Part shown: piece after piece, positions 52,558-61,043 of the stretch | How positions within the stretch are numbered: the first letter of the stretch is position 1 | Layout of the letters: every line of letters begins with the position of its first letter | Source: Permianibacter sp046297695 | GTDB taxonomy: Bacteria; Pseudomonadota; Gammaproteobacteria; Enterobacterales; Permianibacteraceae | Length of the DNA stretch: 64,000 nucleotides | Assembly: GCA_046297695.1 (NCBI GenBank) | Contig: JBKBHF010000017.1 | Location: forward strand, 10,713-74,712 | Reading direction: 5' to 3' | The notes under the pieces: model-generated | Told to the model about the DNA's origin: nothing | What the model saw: the letters and a program-made list of their open reading frames with translations, nothing else | The model's database searches: none | Program-made: the position numbers and the translations under genes

Positions 52558-53931
52558 ATGTGGCACCCTGACTCCTGGCAAGCCTTGCCGCTGCGCCAGT
52601 TTCCGCCCTACCCGGACCCGGCCGCACTGGCCGGCGCCACGGCCGAATTGCGCCGCTTGCCGCCACTGGTCACGGTCAATGAAATCGAGTTGCTGCAACA
52701 GCAACTCGCCGAAGCCGCTGCCGGCAAGCGCTTCTTGCTGCAAGGCGGCGATTGCGCCGAAAGCTTCAGTGACTGCACCAGCGAACGCATTACCGGCAAG
52801 CTGAAAATTCTGCTGCAGATGAGTTTGGTGCTGCTGCACGGTCTCAATGTGCCGATCATTCGGGTCGGTCGCATTGCCGGCCAGTACGCCAAACCGCGCA
52901 GCGATGAGAGCGAAACCCGCGACGGCGTCACGCTGCCGAGCTATCGCGGCGATCTGATCAACGCGGCGGAGTTCTCGATCGACGCCCGCACGCCGAATCC
53001 ACAACGGCTGCTGACCGGTTACAGCCTCGCCTCGCTGACCTTGAACTACATTCGCGCGCTGACCGACAGTGGTTTTGCCGATCTGGCCGAAGCCGAACAC
53101 TGGAACCTCGATTTCATGGCCGACAGCCCGCGGGCGGCCGAATACCGGCAGATCGTCGAGGAAGTGCGGCGGGCGTTTGCCCTGCTGCAATCGGCCGGCG
53201 CCACGCCGCCGCGCGAGCGCCGGGAGTTTTTTACCTGTCACGAAGCGCTGCACCTGCACTACGAGTCGGCGCTGACCCGACGGGCCGACGTGCATCACAG
53301 CACAGCCGGCCGCTGGTACAACATGTCGACCCATCTGCCTTGGGTCGGCATGCGTACCGCTGCGCTGCACGGTGCCCATATCGAATACCTGCGCGGCATC
53401 GCCAATCCGGTGGCGGTCAAGATCGGCCCCGGCATGTCGGCAAGCGAATTGCGTGCGCTGTGTGAGCGACTGAACCCCGGCCGCATCCCAGGGCGCTTGA
53501 CCCTGATCCACCGTTTTGGCGCCGCCCGCATTGGTGAGCATTTACCCGGTTTGATTGATGCAGTCCGGCAGGAAGGCCAGCCCGTGCTCTGGTGCTGCGA
53601 CCCTATGCACGGCAATACACAATTGACCGCCAGCGGGCTCAAAACGCGCCGGTTCGAGGACATTCTGGCCGAGCTGGAACAGGCTTTTGCCATCCACCGC
53701 GGGCTCGGCTCGATCCTCGGTGGCGTCCATTTCGAACTGACCGGTGAGGCCGTCACCGAATGCACCGGTGGCGCCCGCGGTTTGGCCGAGCAGGACCTGA
53801 CCCGCGCTTACGAAAGCCTGGTCGACCCGCGCCTCAACGGCGAGCAGGCGCTGGAAATGGCCTTAGCCATCGTCCGGCTGCGGCAAGGCCGGCTGTCAGC
53901 AGTTGGCAGTACGAACGCACAAGTTCGGTAA
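52558..53931 (+). CDS. Class II DAHP synthase (shikimate pathway entry)
   Basis: Condenses phosphoenolpyruvate and erythrose 4-phosphate to start aromatic amino acid synthesis. The 457 residues match the class II (plant/Mycobacterium-like) family: GGDCAESF (metal-binding Cys), GRIAGQYAKPRS, FFTCHEALHLHYE, DPMHGNT and GGVHFELTGEAVTECTGG. Class II enzymes are common in bacteria that make secondary metabolites or use an extra isozyme; no E. coli-type aroF/G/H appears here. No aromatic-pathway neighbours are present. Confidence 0.95.
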   Translation: MWHPDSWQALPLRQFPPYPDPAALAGATAELRRLPPLVTVNEIELLQQQLAEAAAGKRFLLQGGDCAESFSDCTSERITGKLKILLQMSLVLLHGLNVPIIRVGRIAGQYAKPRSDESETRDGVTLPSYRGDLINAAEFSIDARTPNPQRLLTGYSLASLTLNYIRALTDSGFADLAEAEHWNLDFMADSPRAAEYRQIVEEVRRAFALLQSAGATPPRERREFFTCHEALHLHYESALTRRADVHHSTAGRWYNMSTHLPWVGMRTAALHGAHIEYLRGIANPVAVKIGPGMSASELRALCERLNPGRIPGRLTLIHRFGAARIGEHLPGLIDAVRQEGQPVLWCCDPMHGNTQLTASGLKTRRFEDILAELEQAFAIHRGLGSILGGVHFELTGEAVTECTGGARGLAEQDLTRAYESLVDPRLNGEQALEMALAIVRLRQGRLSAVGSTNAQVR

Positions 53932-54039
53932 TTTTGCCGACCAATGGTGTGATCGGATCGCGAGGAGTGGGCCTACAATGCCCGGTGCGGTCGGAGTGGG
54001 ATCGCCCGTTGTCCGTCATCCCTCGGATGGAGTCTGTTC

Positions 54040-54291
54040 ATGAAACGCTTACCTGTGCTGGCCTTTCTGGCTTTTAGTGCTGTTGGCGTATTGGCCGCGG
54101 AAAACCTGTGCCCGGCGCCGGTGCCAGGCCAGCAGCAAACGGCCCCGCAGCAAGGCGAACCGTGCCCGCAGCCGCCGCAAGAAGAATGCAAGAAAAAGCA
54201 GGACGATGTGAGCTGGTTTGATTGGGCCTTGGGCTCGCACCAGATGCCGAGCCTGCACTTCATCGATTTTCTCGAGCTGTTTGTGCGCTGA
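54040..54291 (+). CDS. Small exported Pro/Gln/Cys-rich protein, unknown
   Basis: An 83-residue protein with a clear signal peptide (MKRLPVLAFLAFSAVGVLAA, cleaved about residue 19–20). The mature part has three cysteines (two in CPAP and PCPQPPQEEC segments), a Pro/Gln-rich stretch and an aromatic C-terminus (SWFDWALGSHQMPSLHFIDF). No family is recognised. Its own terminator follows at 54311–54335, so it is transcribed alone. Confidence 0.7.
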   Translation: MKRLPVLAFLAFSAVGVLAAENLCPAPVPGQQQTAPQQGEPCPQPPQEECKKKQDDVSWFDWALGSHQMPSLHFIDFLELFVR

Positions 54292-54310
54292 ATTCCGCAC
54301 ACTCACCGAT

Positions 54311-54335
54311 AAAAGCCGGCGATTGCCGGCTTTTT
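54311..54335 (+). terminator. Terminator of the small exported protein gene
   Basis: AAAAGCCGGC–GATT–GCCGGCTTTTT is a strong symmetric stem with a T-run, 19 bases past the stop. Confidence 0.9.
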
Positions 54336-54432
54336 CATTTCTGCAGACTTAAAAAAACCGGCAACTGCAAGAGCGGCGCAGATCGGTGACAATAACGTCA
54401 TCGTGACCACAGTTGAGCGGAGTACCGTCACC

Positions 54433-54684
54433 ATGTCCGAGCCACAAACGGATACGTCATCACAACCGGATAAGCAAGCGGAGGCCAAACGTCCGGGTCT
54501 GCTGAGCATGCTGCAAAGTGTCGCCGCCGCCGCCTTTGGCGTGCAGAGCGAGAAAAAACGCGAACAGGATTTCCAGCACGGCAAAGCGGGCGATTACATC
54601 GCATTGGGCATCGTGTTCGTGATCGTGTTCATCATCACGTTGGTGGTGATCGTCAATATGGTGCTGGACAGCGCAGCGAAATAG
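54433..54684 (+). CDS. DUF2970 small membrane protein
   Basis: From the ATG at 54433 the protein has 83 residues. A polar N-terminus is followed by the signature LLSMLQSVAAAAFGVQSEKK and a single hydrophobic helix (about 57–78) near the C-terminus, matching DUF2970 proteins of unknown function found widely in beta- and gammaproteobacteria. A GTG ten codons upstream is an alternative start. The repeats that follow it are not part of the gene. Confidence 0.85.
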   Translation: MSEPQTDTSSQPDKQAEAKRPGLLSMLQSVAAAAFGVQSEKKREQDFQHGKAGDYIALGIVFVIVFIITLVVIVNMVLDSAAK

Positions 54685-54742
54685 CCCGCATGGCTCGACA
54701 ACTCGCCTTGATCGCTTTGCCTGGCGTCAAAGAGGCCCGAAC

Positions 54743-54922
54743 GGTTCCTGACAATTCCGGCACACCCGCCATCCCTGCAGGCGGCGTATTGGATCCTGAC
54801 CACTATGGCATACCCCCTTCCTTGGGGCCGCCGGAATTGTTCCCGACAATTCCGGCACACCTGCCATCCCTGCAGGCGGCCGTATTGGTTCCTGACCACT
54901 ACGACATACCCCCCTTCCCTGG
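54743..54922. repeat. Two imperfect tandem repeats of about 83 bases
   Basis: Copy A (54743–54825) and copy B (54838–54922) share ACAATTCCGGCACAC, GCCATCCCTGCAGGCGG, GTATTGG, TCCTGACCACTA and CATACCCCCTTCC, at a period of 95 bases. CCGGAATTGT (54831–54840) pairs perfectly with ACAATTCCGG (54846–54855). An open frame crosses the repeats, but the two copies encode almost the same proline-rich run, so it is treated as non-coding. It lies between the DUF2970 and phasin genes. Confidence 0.75.
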
Positions 54923-54927
54923 GAGGT

Positions 54928-54962
54928 AAAAAAATACCCCGGTGGCATGACGCCGACCGGGG
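54928..54962 (-). terminator. Terminator of the phasin gene
   Basis: On the minus strand CCCCGGT–N12–ACCGGGG (54937–54962) is followed by TA and seven T (54928–54934). It lies about 140 bases past the phasin stop; between them are two more stem-loops. Confidence 0.8.
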
Positions 54963-55009
54963 CTTCGAGAAGGGATGGAATCCCGCAGACTGTCAGAACT
55001 TCAGAAGCG

Positions 55010-55062
55010 GGCAGCACATCCTGTGCTGCCGGGGTCCGAGCGACACCGGGTGAGTCGCTCGG
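55010..55062 (-). other. Two hairpins in the phasin 3' untranslated region
   Basis: GGCAGCACA–TCC–TGTGCTGCC (55010–55030) and CCGAGCGAC–N9–GTCGCTCGG (55036–55062) are perfect 9-bp stems in the transcribed region after the phasin gene. They may stabilise this abundant mRNA; no T-run follows. Confidence 0.6.
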
Positions 55063-55103
55063 TTACTGCAATACTTCACTACTACTGCTCAACCACGCGC
55101 CGA

Positions 55104-55481
55104 TCAGGCCGCTTTGCTGGTCTTGGCCGGCTTGGCGACGGCATCGGCAACCGGGAAACGCTCGGCAACGAAGCCGGTGATTTCCTTGCGGTTCTCTTCA
55201 ATCAACGCGCCAAACTTGCTGGCGTCTTCGCTGACTTTGGCCTGCAGCGCCTGCAGCACTTCGAGTTGCTGGCTGGCCAGCGTCTTGAGCTGTTCGGCAT
55301 CGCCGACCTTGGCCGCGGTTTGCAGCTGCTTGAGGCCGATGGCCGCATAGGCGTTGAAGCTTTCGAGCTGGGCCTGGGCCAGCTTTTCTGCCTGACGCAA
55401 CACCAGCTGGTTAAACTCCACCACCGGCTGGTAGAACGAACGGCCTTGTTCGTTGATCGAGTTAAACAGATTGTTCCACAT
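55104..55481 (-). CDS. phaP: Phasin (PHA granule protein)
   Basis: Coats polyhydroxyalkanoate granules. From the ATG at 55481, which has a strong AAGGAGG Shine-Dalgarno, the protein has 125 residues: MWNNLFNSINEQGRSFYQPV, then continuous amphipathic helices rich in Gln/Ala/Leu and an Ala/Lys-rich C-terminus (AVAKPAKTSKAA), the phasin-2 pattern. The divergent phaC gene starts 188 bases away. Palindromes between the two are probable PhaR sites. Confidence 0.9.
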   Translation of the reverse strand: MWNNLFNSINEQGRSFYQPVVEFNQLVLRQAEKLAQAQLESFNAYAAIGLKQLQTAAKVGDAEQLKTLASQQLEVLQALQAKVSEDASKFGALIEENRKEITGFVAERFPVADAVAKPAKTSKAA

Positions 55482-55504
55482 GGCATTGCCTCCTTTTGGC
55501 AGTT

Positions 55505-55547
55505 TGCTGCATCGCAGCATAGACTCGATTTTGTTGCATTGCAACAA
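55505..55547. promoter_or_regulatory. Palindromes between phasin and phaC, PhaR-like operators
   Basis: TGCTGCATCGCAGCA (55505–55519, one mismatch) and TTGTTGCATTGCAACAA (55531–55547, perfect with a single central base) are of the TGC–N–GCA type bound by PhaR-like PHA regulators. Their centres are 27 bases apart, and they lie 24–66 bases upstream of the phasin start. No phaR gene is in the window. Confidence 0.6.
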
Positions 55548-55668
55548 TAATCTGCCAGCATGACAGTCTGAAGACGCCCGCTTGGCCGCACAGACAGGCT
55601 AATCGGTACAAATAAACCAGATAAGCCGATCGCGAGCGGTCGGCCAGAACTGGAATAAGGAGAGAGGA

Positions 55669-57438
55669 ATGAGCAGCCCGAAACCGGACCAAGCCGTTGC
55701 CAGCCCGGAACCGATGCTGGAACAGGCCGAACTGATGGCCCGGATCAGCAAGGCTTGGCAGCAGCTGATTGCCATCTATGCCCAAGGCGGTGCCGACTTC
55801 AGCCAGGACATGGCGAGGCTCGCTGCGATCTGGGCGCGTTGCTTCCAGGAAAGCTGGGCGCTCTGGCAGGCGCGCGGACCGCAACACCCGAGCCCGCAAG
55901 CGTTCACGGATCCGGCGGCGACACGACAGCAGCTCGCGCAGCGGCTGAGTCAGGCGGCAACCACACCGAGCAGCGACAAACGCTTCAAGAGCGAGCACTG
56001 GAATCAGGGTTACTACGCGCTGCTGCGCGAAAGCTATCTGATGTATGCCGAGCAGCTGTTCAGGGTGCTGCAGCCGCAAAATGTCAGCGAACGCGAGCAA
56101 ACCGAAGCGCTGCGCTTTTTCACCCGGCAAGCCATCAACGCGTTCAGCCCGAGCAATTTCCCGCTGACCAACCCGGATGTCTGGGCCGAAGCGCAGCGCA
56201 CGAATGGTCTGAGCTTGCTGCGTGGCGTGGCCAATTATCTGGAGGACACCGTTCGTGGCGGCGGCCGCCTGAACATCAAGATGACCGATCTCGATGCCTT
56301 CACACCCGGCGTCAACGTCGCGGCGACACCGGGCGCGGTGGTGTTCCAGAATGATCTGATCCAGCTTTTGCAGTTCACCCCGACCACCGACAAGGTCTAC
56401 CAACGGCCGCTCTTGATCGTGCCGCCGTGGATCAACAAGTTCTACATCCTCGATCTGCGGCCGCAGAATTCGTTGGTGCGCTGGGCGGTCGAGCAAGGCC
56501 ATACCGTATTTGTGATCTCCTGGGTCAACCCCGGCGCCGCGCACAAAGACAAAGGCTTCGACGATTACCTGCGTGAAGGCACGTTGGCTGCTATTGAAGC
56601 CGTGCAGAACATCACCGGCGAAAAAGAACTGAACGCGATGGGCTACTGCCTCGGTGGCACCTTGCTTGCCAGCACCTTGGCTTACTTCGCCGCGCAACCC
56701 AAGAAAAAGCATCCGATTGCCCGCGCCACCTATCTGGCCACGCTGATCGATTTTTCTGAACCGGGTGAGATCGGCGCCTACATCGACGAACAGCAACTCG
56801 ATCTGCTCGATGCCCAGATGCAGAAAGAAGGCGTGTTCAACGGCCGCAACATGGCGACCGCATTCAACAGCCTGCGCGAAAATGATTTGATCTGGAGCTA
56901 CTGGGTCAACAACTACCTGCTCGGCAAAACGCCGATGGCCTTCGACCTGCTGTACTGGAACTGCGACGCCACCAATCTGCCCAGCAAGATGCACAGCTTC
57001 TACCTGCGCAACATGTACCTGCACAACCGCTTCAAGGATCCGGACGGCATCACGTTACTCGACACGCCGATTGATATTCGCAAGATCAAGACACCGGCCT
57101 ATTTCCTGTCGACCGAGCAGGATCACATCGCACTGTGGACCGCGACCTACAAAGGTGCGCTGCTGCACAGCGGCCCGGTCCGCTTCGTGCTCGGTGGCTC
57201 GGGTCACATTGCCGGCGTGATCAACCCGGATGGCAGCGACAAATACGGTTATCAAACCAATGACGAACTGCCGGAAGATCCGCTGCTCTGGCAAGCAGAA
57301 GCAATCCAGCACAAAGGCTCATGGTGGCGCGACTGGCACAACTGGGTCACGCAAGACGACAAGCAGTGCGAGCCGGCGCGGGCGATCAGAAATGCGCTTG
57401 AACCGGCACCGGGCAGTTATGTGAAGGTGAAGGTGTGA
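55669..57438 (+). CDS. phaC: Class I polyhydroxyalkanoate synthase PhaC
   Basis: Polymerises short-chain hydroxyacyl-CoA into storage polyester. The 589 residues match class I length. The N-terminal domain (about 1–200) precedes the alpha/beta hydrolase core with the lipase-box-like GYCLGG holding the catalytic Cys-327, an aspartate in TEQDHIAL and a histidine in GSGHIAGVINP. The Shine-Dalgarno is strong. No phaA or phaB gene is nearby, so monomer supply genes must be elsewhere. Confidence 0.97.
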   Translation: MSSPKPDQAVASPEPMLEQAELMARISKAWQQLIAIYAQGGADFSQDMARLAAIWARCFQESWALWQARGPQHPSPQAFTDPAATRQQLAQRLSQAATTPSSDKRFKSEHWNQGYYALLRESYLMYAEQLFRVLQPQNVSEREQTEALRFFTRQAINAFSPSNFPLTNPDVWAEAQRTNGLSLLRGVANYLEDTVRGGGRLNIKMTDLDAFTPGVNVAATPGAVVFQNDLIQLLQFTPTTDKVYQRPLLIVPPWINKFYILDLRPQNSLVRWAVEQGHTVFVISWVNPGAAHKDKGFDDYLREGTLAAIEAVQNITGEKELNAMGYCLGGTLLASTLAYFAAQPKKKHPIARATYLATLIDFSEPGEIGAYIDEQQLDLLDAQMQKEGVFNGRNMATAFNSLRENDLIWSYWVNNYLLGKTPMAFDLLYWNCDATNLPSKMHSFYLRNMYLHNRFKDPDGITLLDTPIDIRKIKTPAYFLSTEQDHIALWTATYKGALLHSGPVRFVLGGSGHIAGVINPDGSDKYGYQTNDELPEDPLLWQAEAIQHKGSWWRDWHNWVTQDDKQCEPARAIRNALEPAPGSYVKVKV

Positions 57439-57481
57439 TCGGATTATCCGGCGCATCGCGTAATTCACTACCCCCTCCCAG

Positions 57482-57547
57482 CCTCCCCCTTCACAGGGGG
57501 AGGGGCGCAAAGCTCCCTCCCCTGTCAAGGGGAGGGCCGGGGTGGGG
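57482..57547. repeat. Pair of REP-like palindromes after phaC
   Basis: CCTCCCCCT–TCAC–AGGGGGAGG (57482–57503) and CCCTCCCCT–GTCA–AGGGGAGGG (57515–57536), the second followed by CCGGGGTGGGG (57537–57547). The second copy is close to those at 1607–1630 and 63972–64000. There is no T-run, so they are not classical terminators. Confidence 0.75.
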
Positions 57548-57583
57548 TAATCTACGCGGTACCGCGAGCAACACTACTAGCGT

Positions 57584-57790
57584 TTATCGCCACTCACTCA
57601 AATCAATCACCAAGCGATCCAACCGCACGTCATCTTCCGGCCGCATCAGCTCGATACCGTGCGCGTTCAAGGCCGCGCGCGCCGAACGGATCCGGCCGCG
57701 GTTCTTCTGATCCGCCGTTGCGATTGCCGCGTTGACAATAGTGACATGCTGGATATTGCTGGGATTGAACCGACTATTGCGGGCAGACAT
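57584..57790 (-). CDS. Small protein next to dam, unknown
   Basis: From the ATG at 57790, with AAAGGAG eight bases upstream, the protein has 68 residues: MSARNSRFNPSNIQHVTIVN, then a basic helical region and a C-terminus RPEDDVRLDRLVIDLSEWR. No family is recognised. It follows dam by 58 bases on the same strand, and the strong Shine-Dalgarno supports it as a gene. An upstream in-frame extension would overlap the dam end and looks non-coding. Confidence 0.6.
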   Translation of the reverse strand: MSARNSRFNPSNIQHVTIVNAAIATADQKNRGRIRSARAALNAHGIELMRPEDDVRLDRLVIDLSEWR

Positions 57791-57848
57791 GATCACGCTC
57801 CTTTGCAGCATGACCATGGCTATAGCGCAGCAAGATGACAAGCAGGTT

Positions 57849-58727
57849 TCAATAGCGCGCCAGGAGCTCACTGGCATGGTGGCGACGAGGGCCGTTGCAG
57901 CTGATGAAGCGGCGGACCGGGAAGGCGATCAGTTCAGCGCCCTGGTAGAGCTTACGGGTGATCGGCGTGTCGTGATTGGAAATCAGCACCGGCACGCTTT
58001 TGCGGCGCAGCATATCGGCAGCAGCAGCGAGATCGAATTGATCGGTCGGGCCGAAAGCTGAACGTGCGTAAGCGGTGAAGCTGGCGGTGGCGGTCAGCGG
58101 CACATACGGCGGGTCGCAGTAGACGACATCGTTCTTCTTGGCCGCTTTCATCACGCTGCGGAAGTCGGCGCAGACGAATTCGGCGCGTTGGCTTTTCTGG
58201 TGAAACGCGCGCATTTCCTCGGCCGGGAAATATGGCGCCTTGAATTTACCGAACGGCACGTTGAAGCCGCCGTCGCTGTTGTAGCGGCACAGACCGTTGT
58301 AGCCGTGCCGGTTCAGGTACAGGAACAGCGCAGCTTTTTCCCGCCGATCTTTTTCCCTTTCGATGTCCAGCTTGTTGAATTTTTCGCGCAGCGCGTAATA
58401 GCGCTCGGCCGAATTGTTCTTGGCAGTGAACCAGCGCTGGGCGTATTCAATGAATGCATCCCCTTGGGCTTGCAGGGTTTGATACAAACCGATCAGGTCC
58501 GGATTGATATCGGCGAGCCGGTACGATTCGAACTCGGTGTTGAGGAACACCGCACCGGAACCGACAAAGGGCTCAACCAGCCGCTTGCCCGGCGGCAGCG
58601 CCAGCAGAATATGCGGCAACACCCGGAATTTGCCGCCGGCCCATTTCAGAAACGGGCGCTGCTTGGGAGTGGCTTTGGCACGTGCCGTGGCGGCCGGATT
58701 GGCAACAGCAAGACGGACAACGGACAC
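57849..58727 (-). CDS. dam: DNA adenine methylase (Dam)
   Basis: Methylates adenine in GATC, guiding mismatch repair and replication timing; MutL is encoded at 37–38.7 kb. The catalytic segments are FLKWAGGK (motif X/I), VEPFVGSGAVFLNTEF and DPPYVPLT (DPPY, motif IV), typical of the D12 class. From a GTG at 58727 it has 292 residues; the first ATG lies well inside the domain, so only GTG or TTG starts fit and the exact start is uncertain. It is followed by a small gene of unknown role. Confidence 0.92.
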   Translation of the reverse strand: MSVVRLAVANPAATARAKATPKQRPFLKWAGGKFRVLPHILLALPPGKRLVEPFVGSGAVFLNTEFESYRLADINPDLIGLYQTLQAQGDAFIEYAQRWFTAKNNSAERYYALREKFNKLDIEREKDRREKAALFLYLNRHGYNGLCRYNSDGGFNVPFGKFKAPYFPAEEMRAFHQKSQRAEFVCADFRSVMKAAKKNDVVYCDPPYVPLTATASFTAYARSAFGPTDQFDLAAAADMLRRKSVPVLISNHDTPITRKLYQGAELIAFPVRRFISCNGPRRHHASELLARY

Positions 58728-58877
58728 GATAACAGGCAGCCGGCAAGGGGTGAACGCCGGCAGTGTAAGGCAGTTGATTGGGAATTTCAGCTGCCAGCCG
58801 ATCAACGGCAACGCAGATTTGGATCACACGGATCCGATCCGGATCGGCACTTGATCAAACGCTGCGCCGAACCGCGT

Positions 58878-59846
58878 TCAGGCACTGGCGCGAAAATCGC
58901 GAGCGGAATAGTCGGTGACGCCGAGCGTGCGCAGCCGATCAGTCAGGGAGAACGAGCTGGCCAGGACCGGTGTGCTGCTGACCGGGCTCAGGTGTGGCTT
59001 GCTGCACATCGGGCAGGGGCTGCGCAGCGGGGCATTCGGGTAGACGGTCAGGCCCGATTCGGCAGGACTGGCTAGCTCGCGATCGGAACCGAACACGGCA
59101 TCGGAAGCGCTTTCGCTGGCAAGCCGCACTTTGCCCGCGTTGGTGCCGCCGCCGGTTGCCGACTCCTCGCGCAGTTGCGCGGCCAGTTGCCGGCGCGCTT
59201 CCGCGATCAGCGCGCTGGCACGCGCGGCGACTTGCCGGTCTTGCGGTGACGGATCGGCCGGCGCCAGCGCGGCGGCGCGCACCGTTTCCAGTTTGCGGAT
59301 CGTCGCCTGCGGATTGTCCGGAACCGGGCTGGCGTCGATGCTGACTTCACCGCCGACGGCATACCGGCGGCCGTCCGGACCTTTCTGGTACTGGAACACC
59401 GGCGCACCGGCGTATTGGCCACCGACCGCGGCATGAGCGGCTTCGTGCGCGCGCACTTCGCGATCGCGACCTTTCAGCTCATTGATCTGGGCCTGGACCT
59501 GCCGCTGCTGCTGCCGGTCACGGGCGTCCTGCTGGCTGTGCTGCTGCGGATTCTGCTGCGGGTTCTGATTGTTGCGGCCATCCGGATCGACGCGAGCATT
59601 GTTGTCGGCCCGGTTGCCGGCATTGGCTTGGCCGGCCGGATCGTTCCGGCTGGCGGCATCACGCGCCTCGAGACCGGTACGGTTGCGGTCGTAATCGTCG
59701 GCTTCGGCACGGGTGCGGCTGCCGGCACCAAGGCCGGTCGGCTCGGGGATGGGCTCGAATTTGGCGTTGTCACGACGGATCGCGTCCAGCTGGGGCTGGA
59801 CGGTCGGCGGCAGTGCCGTGGTCAGTGGAGCCGCTACAGGCAACAT
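58878..59846 (-). CDS. SprA-family protein with HEXXH-like motif (putative metalloprotease)
   Basis: The 322 residues show a Gln/Asn/Arg-rich N-terminal half of low complexity (about 35–115) followed by a conserved domain with REVRAHEAAHAAVGGQYAG, GPDGRRYAVGGEVSID, and RKLETVRAAALAPADPSPQD. This matches the SprA-related family (PF12118), putative metallopeptidases; HEAAH is HEXXH-like. The C-terminal part contains CPMCSKPH, perhaps zinc-binding. It follows a small rod-like gene by 28 bases on the same strand, so the two are probably cotranscribed. Confidence 0.8.
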   Translation of the reverse strand: MLPVAAPLTTALPPTVQPQLDAIRRDNAKFEPIPEPTGLGAGSRTRAEADDYDRNRTGLEARDAASRNDPAGQANAGNRADNNARVDPDGRNNQNPQQNPQQHSQQDARDRQQQRQVQAQINELKGRDREVRAHEAAHAAVGGQYAGAPVFQYQKGPDGRRYAVGGEVSIDASPVPDNPQATIRKLETVRAAALAPADPSPQDRQVAARASALIAEARRQLAAQLREESATGGGTNAGKVRLASESASDAVFGSDRELASPAESGLTVYPNAPLRSPCPMCSKPHLSPVSSTPVLASSFSLTDRLRTLGVTDYSARDFRASA

Positions 59847-59874
59847 GGCGGCGACTCAGTTCACTTGGCCCGGC

Positions 59875-60120
59875 TCAGGCGCGAATATCGAGCAGGCTGC
59901 CCAGCACTCGGTTTTCGGTTTCGATGACCTTGGCGGATGCGGCGGCTTGCTGCTCGGCCTGCTTGAGCTCGACCACCGGCTTGACCAGATCCTGTTCAGG
60001 CTGGGCGCTTTCTGTGTCAGTCAAACCCGCCTGGGCGATCTGCTGCGAGGCTTCGGCGGCACGCTGGGTGGCGCGCTGAAAGCCTTCAATGCCGGACTGA
60101 AACGCAGGACGTATTTCCAT
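59875..60120 (-). CDS. Small protein resembling the C-terminus of flagellar rod/hook proteins
   Basis: From the ATG at 60120, with AAGGAG eight bases ahead, the protein has 81 residues: MEIRPAFQSGIEGFQRATQR and a C-terminus KQAEQQAAASAKVIETENR followed by VLGSLLDIRA. The latter resembles the C-terminal coiled coil of FlgE/F/G/C, in which residues such as AKVIKTADEMLGTLL recur. It has only the two terminal helices without a beta domain. It may help an axial protein or an anti-assembly function; this is inference. It is followed by the SprA-family gene. Confidence 0.7.
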   Translation of the reverse strand: MEIRPAFQSGIEGFQRATQRAAEASQQIAQAGLTDTESAQPEQDLVKPVVELKQAEQQAAASAKVIETENRVLGSLLDIRA

Positions 60121-60302
60121 GGGCGACTCCTTACGACGACAACACGACTGTCGTGGGCGCAAACCGGCACGGTCGGGATGACCGTCGGCAGCGCCAGTCT
60201 AGCTCATTTTTTGACCAGAGACAGCTACCGAGGTTCACCCTGTCGCTACCGCCGGTCCGGCTCAACCGACCCGTTTAGCCGAACCCGTCTGTCCGACCCC
60301 GC

Positions 60303-60977
60303 TTATCCGAGCAACGCCGCCAGCTGGCCGGCAAACGCCTGCTCTGGCCGCTCGGCCTGCCACGGAATTTCGGCGAGCAGCGGCGCCGGCAGATGGTCGC
60401 GCAGATAGGCGAGGTTCTCGGTATAGCGATTCATTGTCGGCTGCGGCGAATTGGCGACCCAGCCGGCCAGCGTCAGCCCGCGGGCGCGGATGGCCTCAGC
60501 CGTCAGCAGCGCGTGGTTGATGCAACCGAGCCGCATGCCGACCACCAGAATCACCGGCAATCGCAGCGCCTGGACAAAATCGGCATAGCTTTCGCGGGCG
60601 TTGAGCGGCACCAGAAAGCCGCCGGCGCCTTCGATCAGCAGCAGCTCATCGCTGCGACTGCGCGTCGCGTCGGTGAGCTGCAACAACCGCGCGACCGACA
60701 ACTCGACGCCGGCTTCCTGCGCAGCAATATGCGGCGCGATGGCGGGCACGAGCGCGAGCGGATTGACGCTGACGTAATCCTGATCGTTGTCGGCGGCGGC
60801 GCGCAGCGCACGGGCATCGTCATTTTGCCAAATGCCCTCGATGCGCTCACAACCGGACGCCACCGGCTTCAACACCGACACCCGGCGACCGGCAGCGCGC
60901 AGCGCACGGGTCAGCGCGACCGTGGTAAACGTCTTGCCGATTTCAGTGTCGGTGCCGGTGATGAAAAAAGCTTTCAT
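60303..60977 (-). CDS. bioD: Dethiobiotin synthetase
   Basis: Closes the ureido ring of dethiobiotin from DAPA, CO2 and ATP. The 224 residues carry the P-loop TGTDTEIGKT (about 7–16), VASGCERI and EGAGGFLVPLN near 113–124. Length is typical. It is the last gene of a bioF–bioH–bioC–bioD set, with 66 bases from bioC. No bioA appears in the window. Confidence 0.97.
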   Translation of the reverse strand: MKAFFITGTDTEIGKTFTTVALTRALRAAGRRVSVLKPVASGCERIEGIWQNDDARALRAAADNDQDYVSVNPLALVPAIAPHIAAQEAGVELSVARLLQLTDATRSRSDELLLIEGAGGFLVPLNARESYADFVQALRLPVILVVGMRLGCINHALLTAEAIRARGLTLAGWVANSPQPTMNRYTENLAYLRDHLPAPLLAEIPWQAERPEQAFAGQLAALLG

Positions 60978-61043
60978 GCGTGAAGCGTCCTGAAAAATCT
61001 ATCGCGGCCAAGGCCACTGCTACAGGTGAATTCCACCACCCAA

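Noticed and set aside
54690..54929. A 79-codon frame through the tandem repeats after DUF2970
   Set aside because: Both repeat copies encode the same proline-rich run and no family is recognised. It is best explained as repeat DNA.
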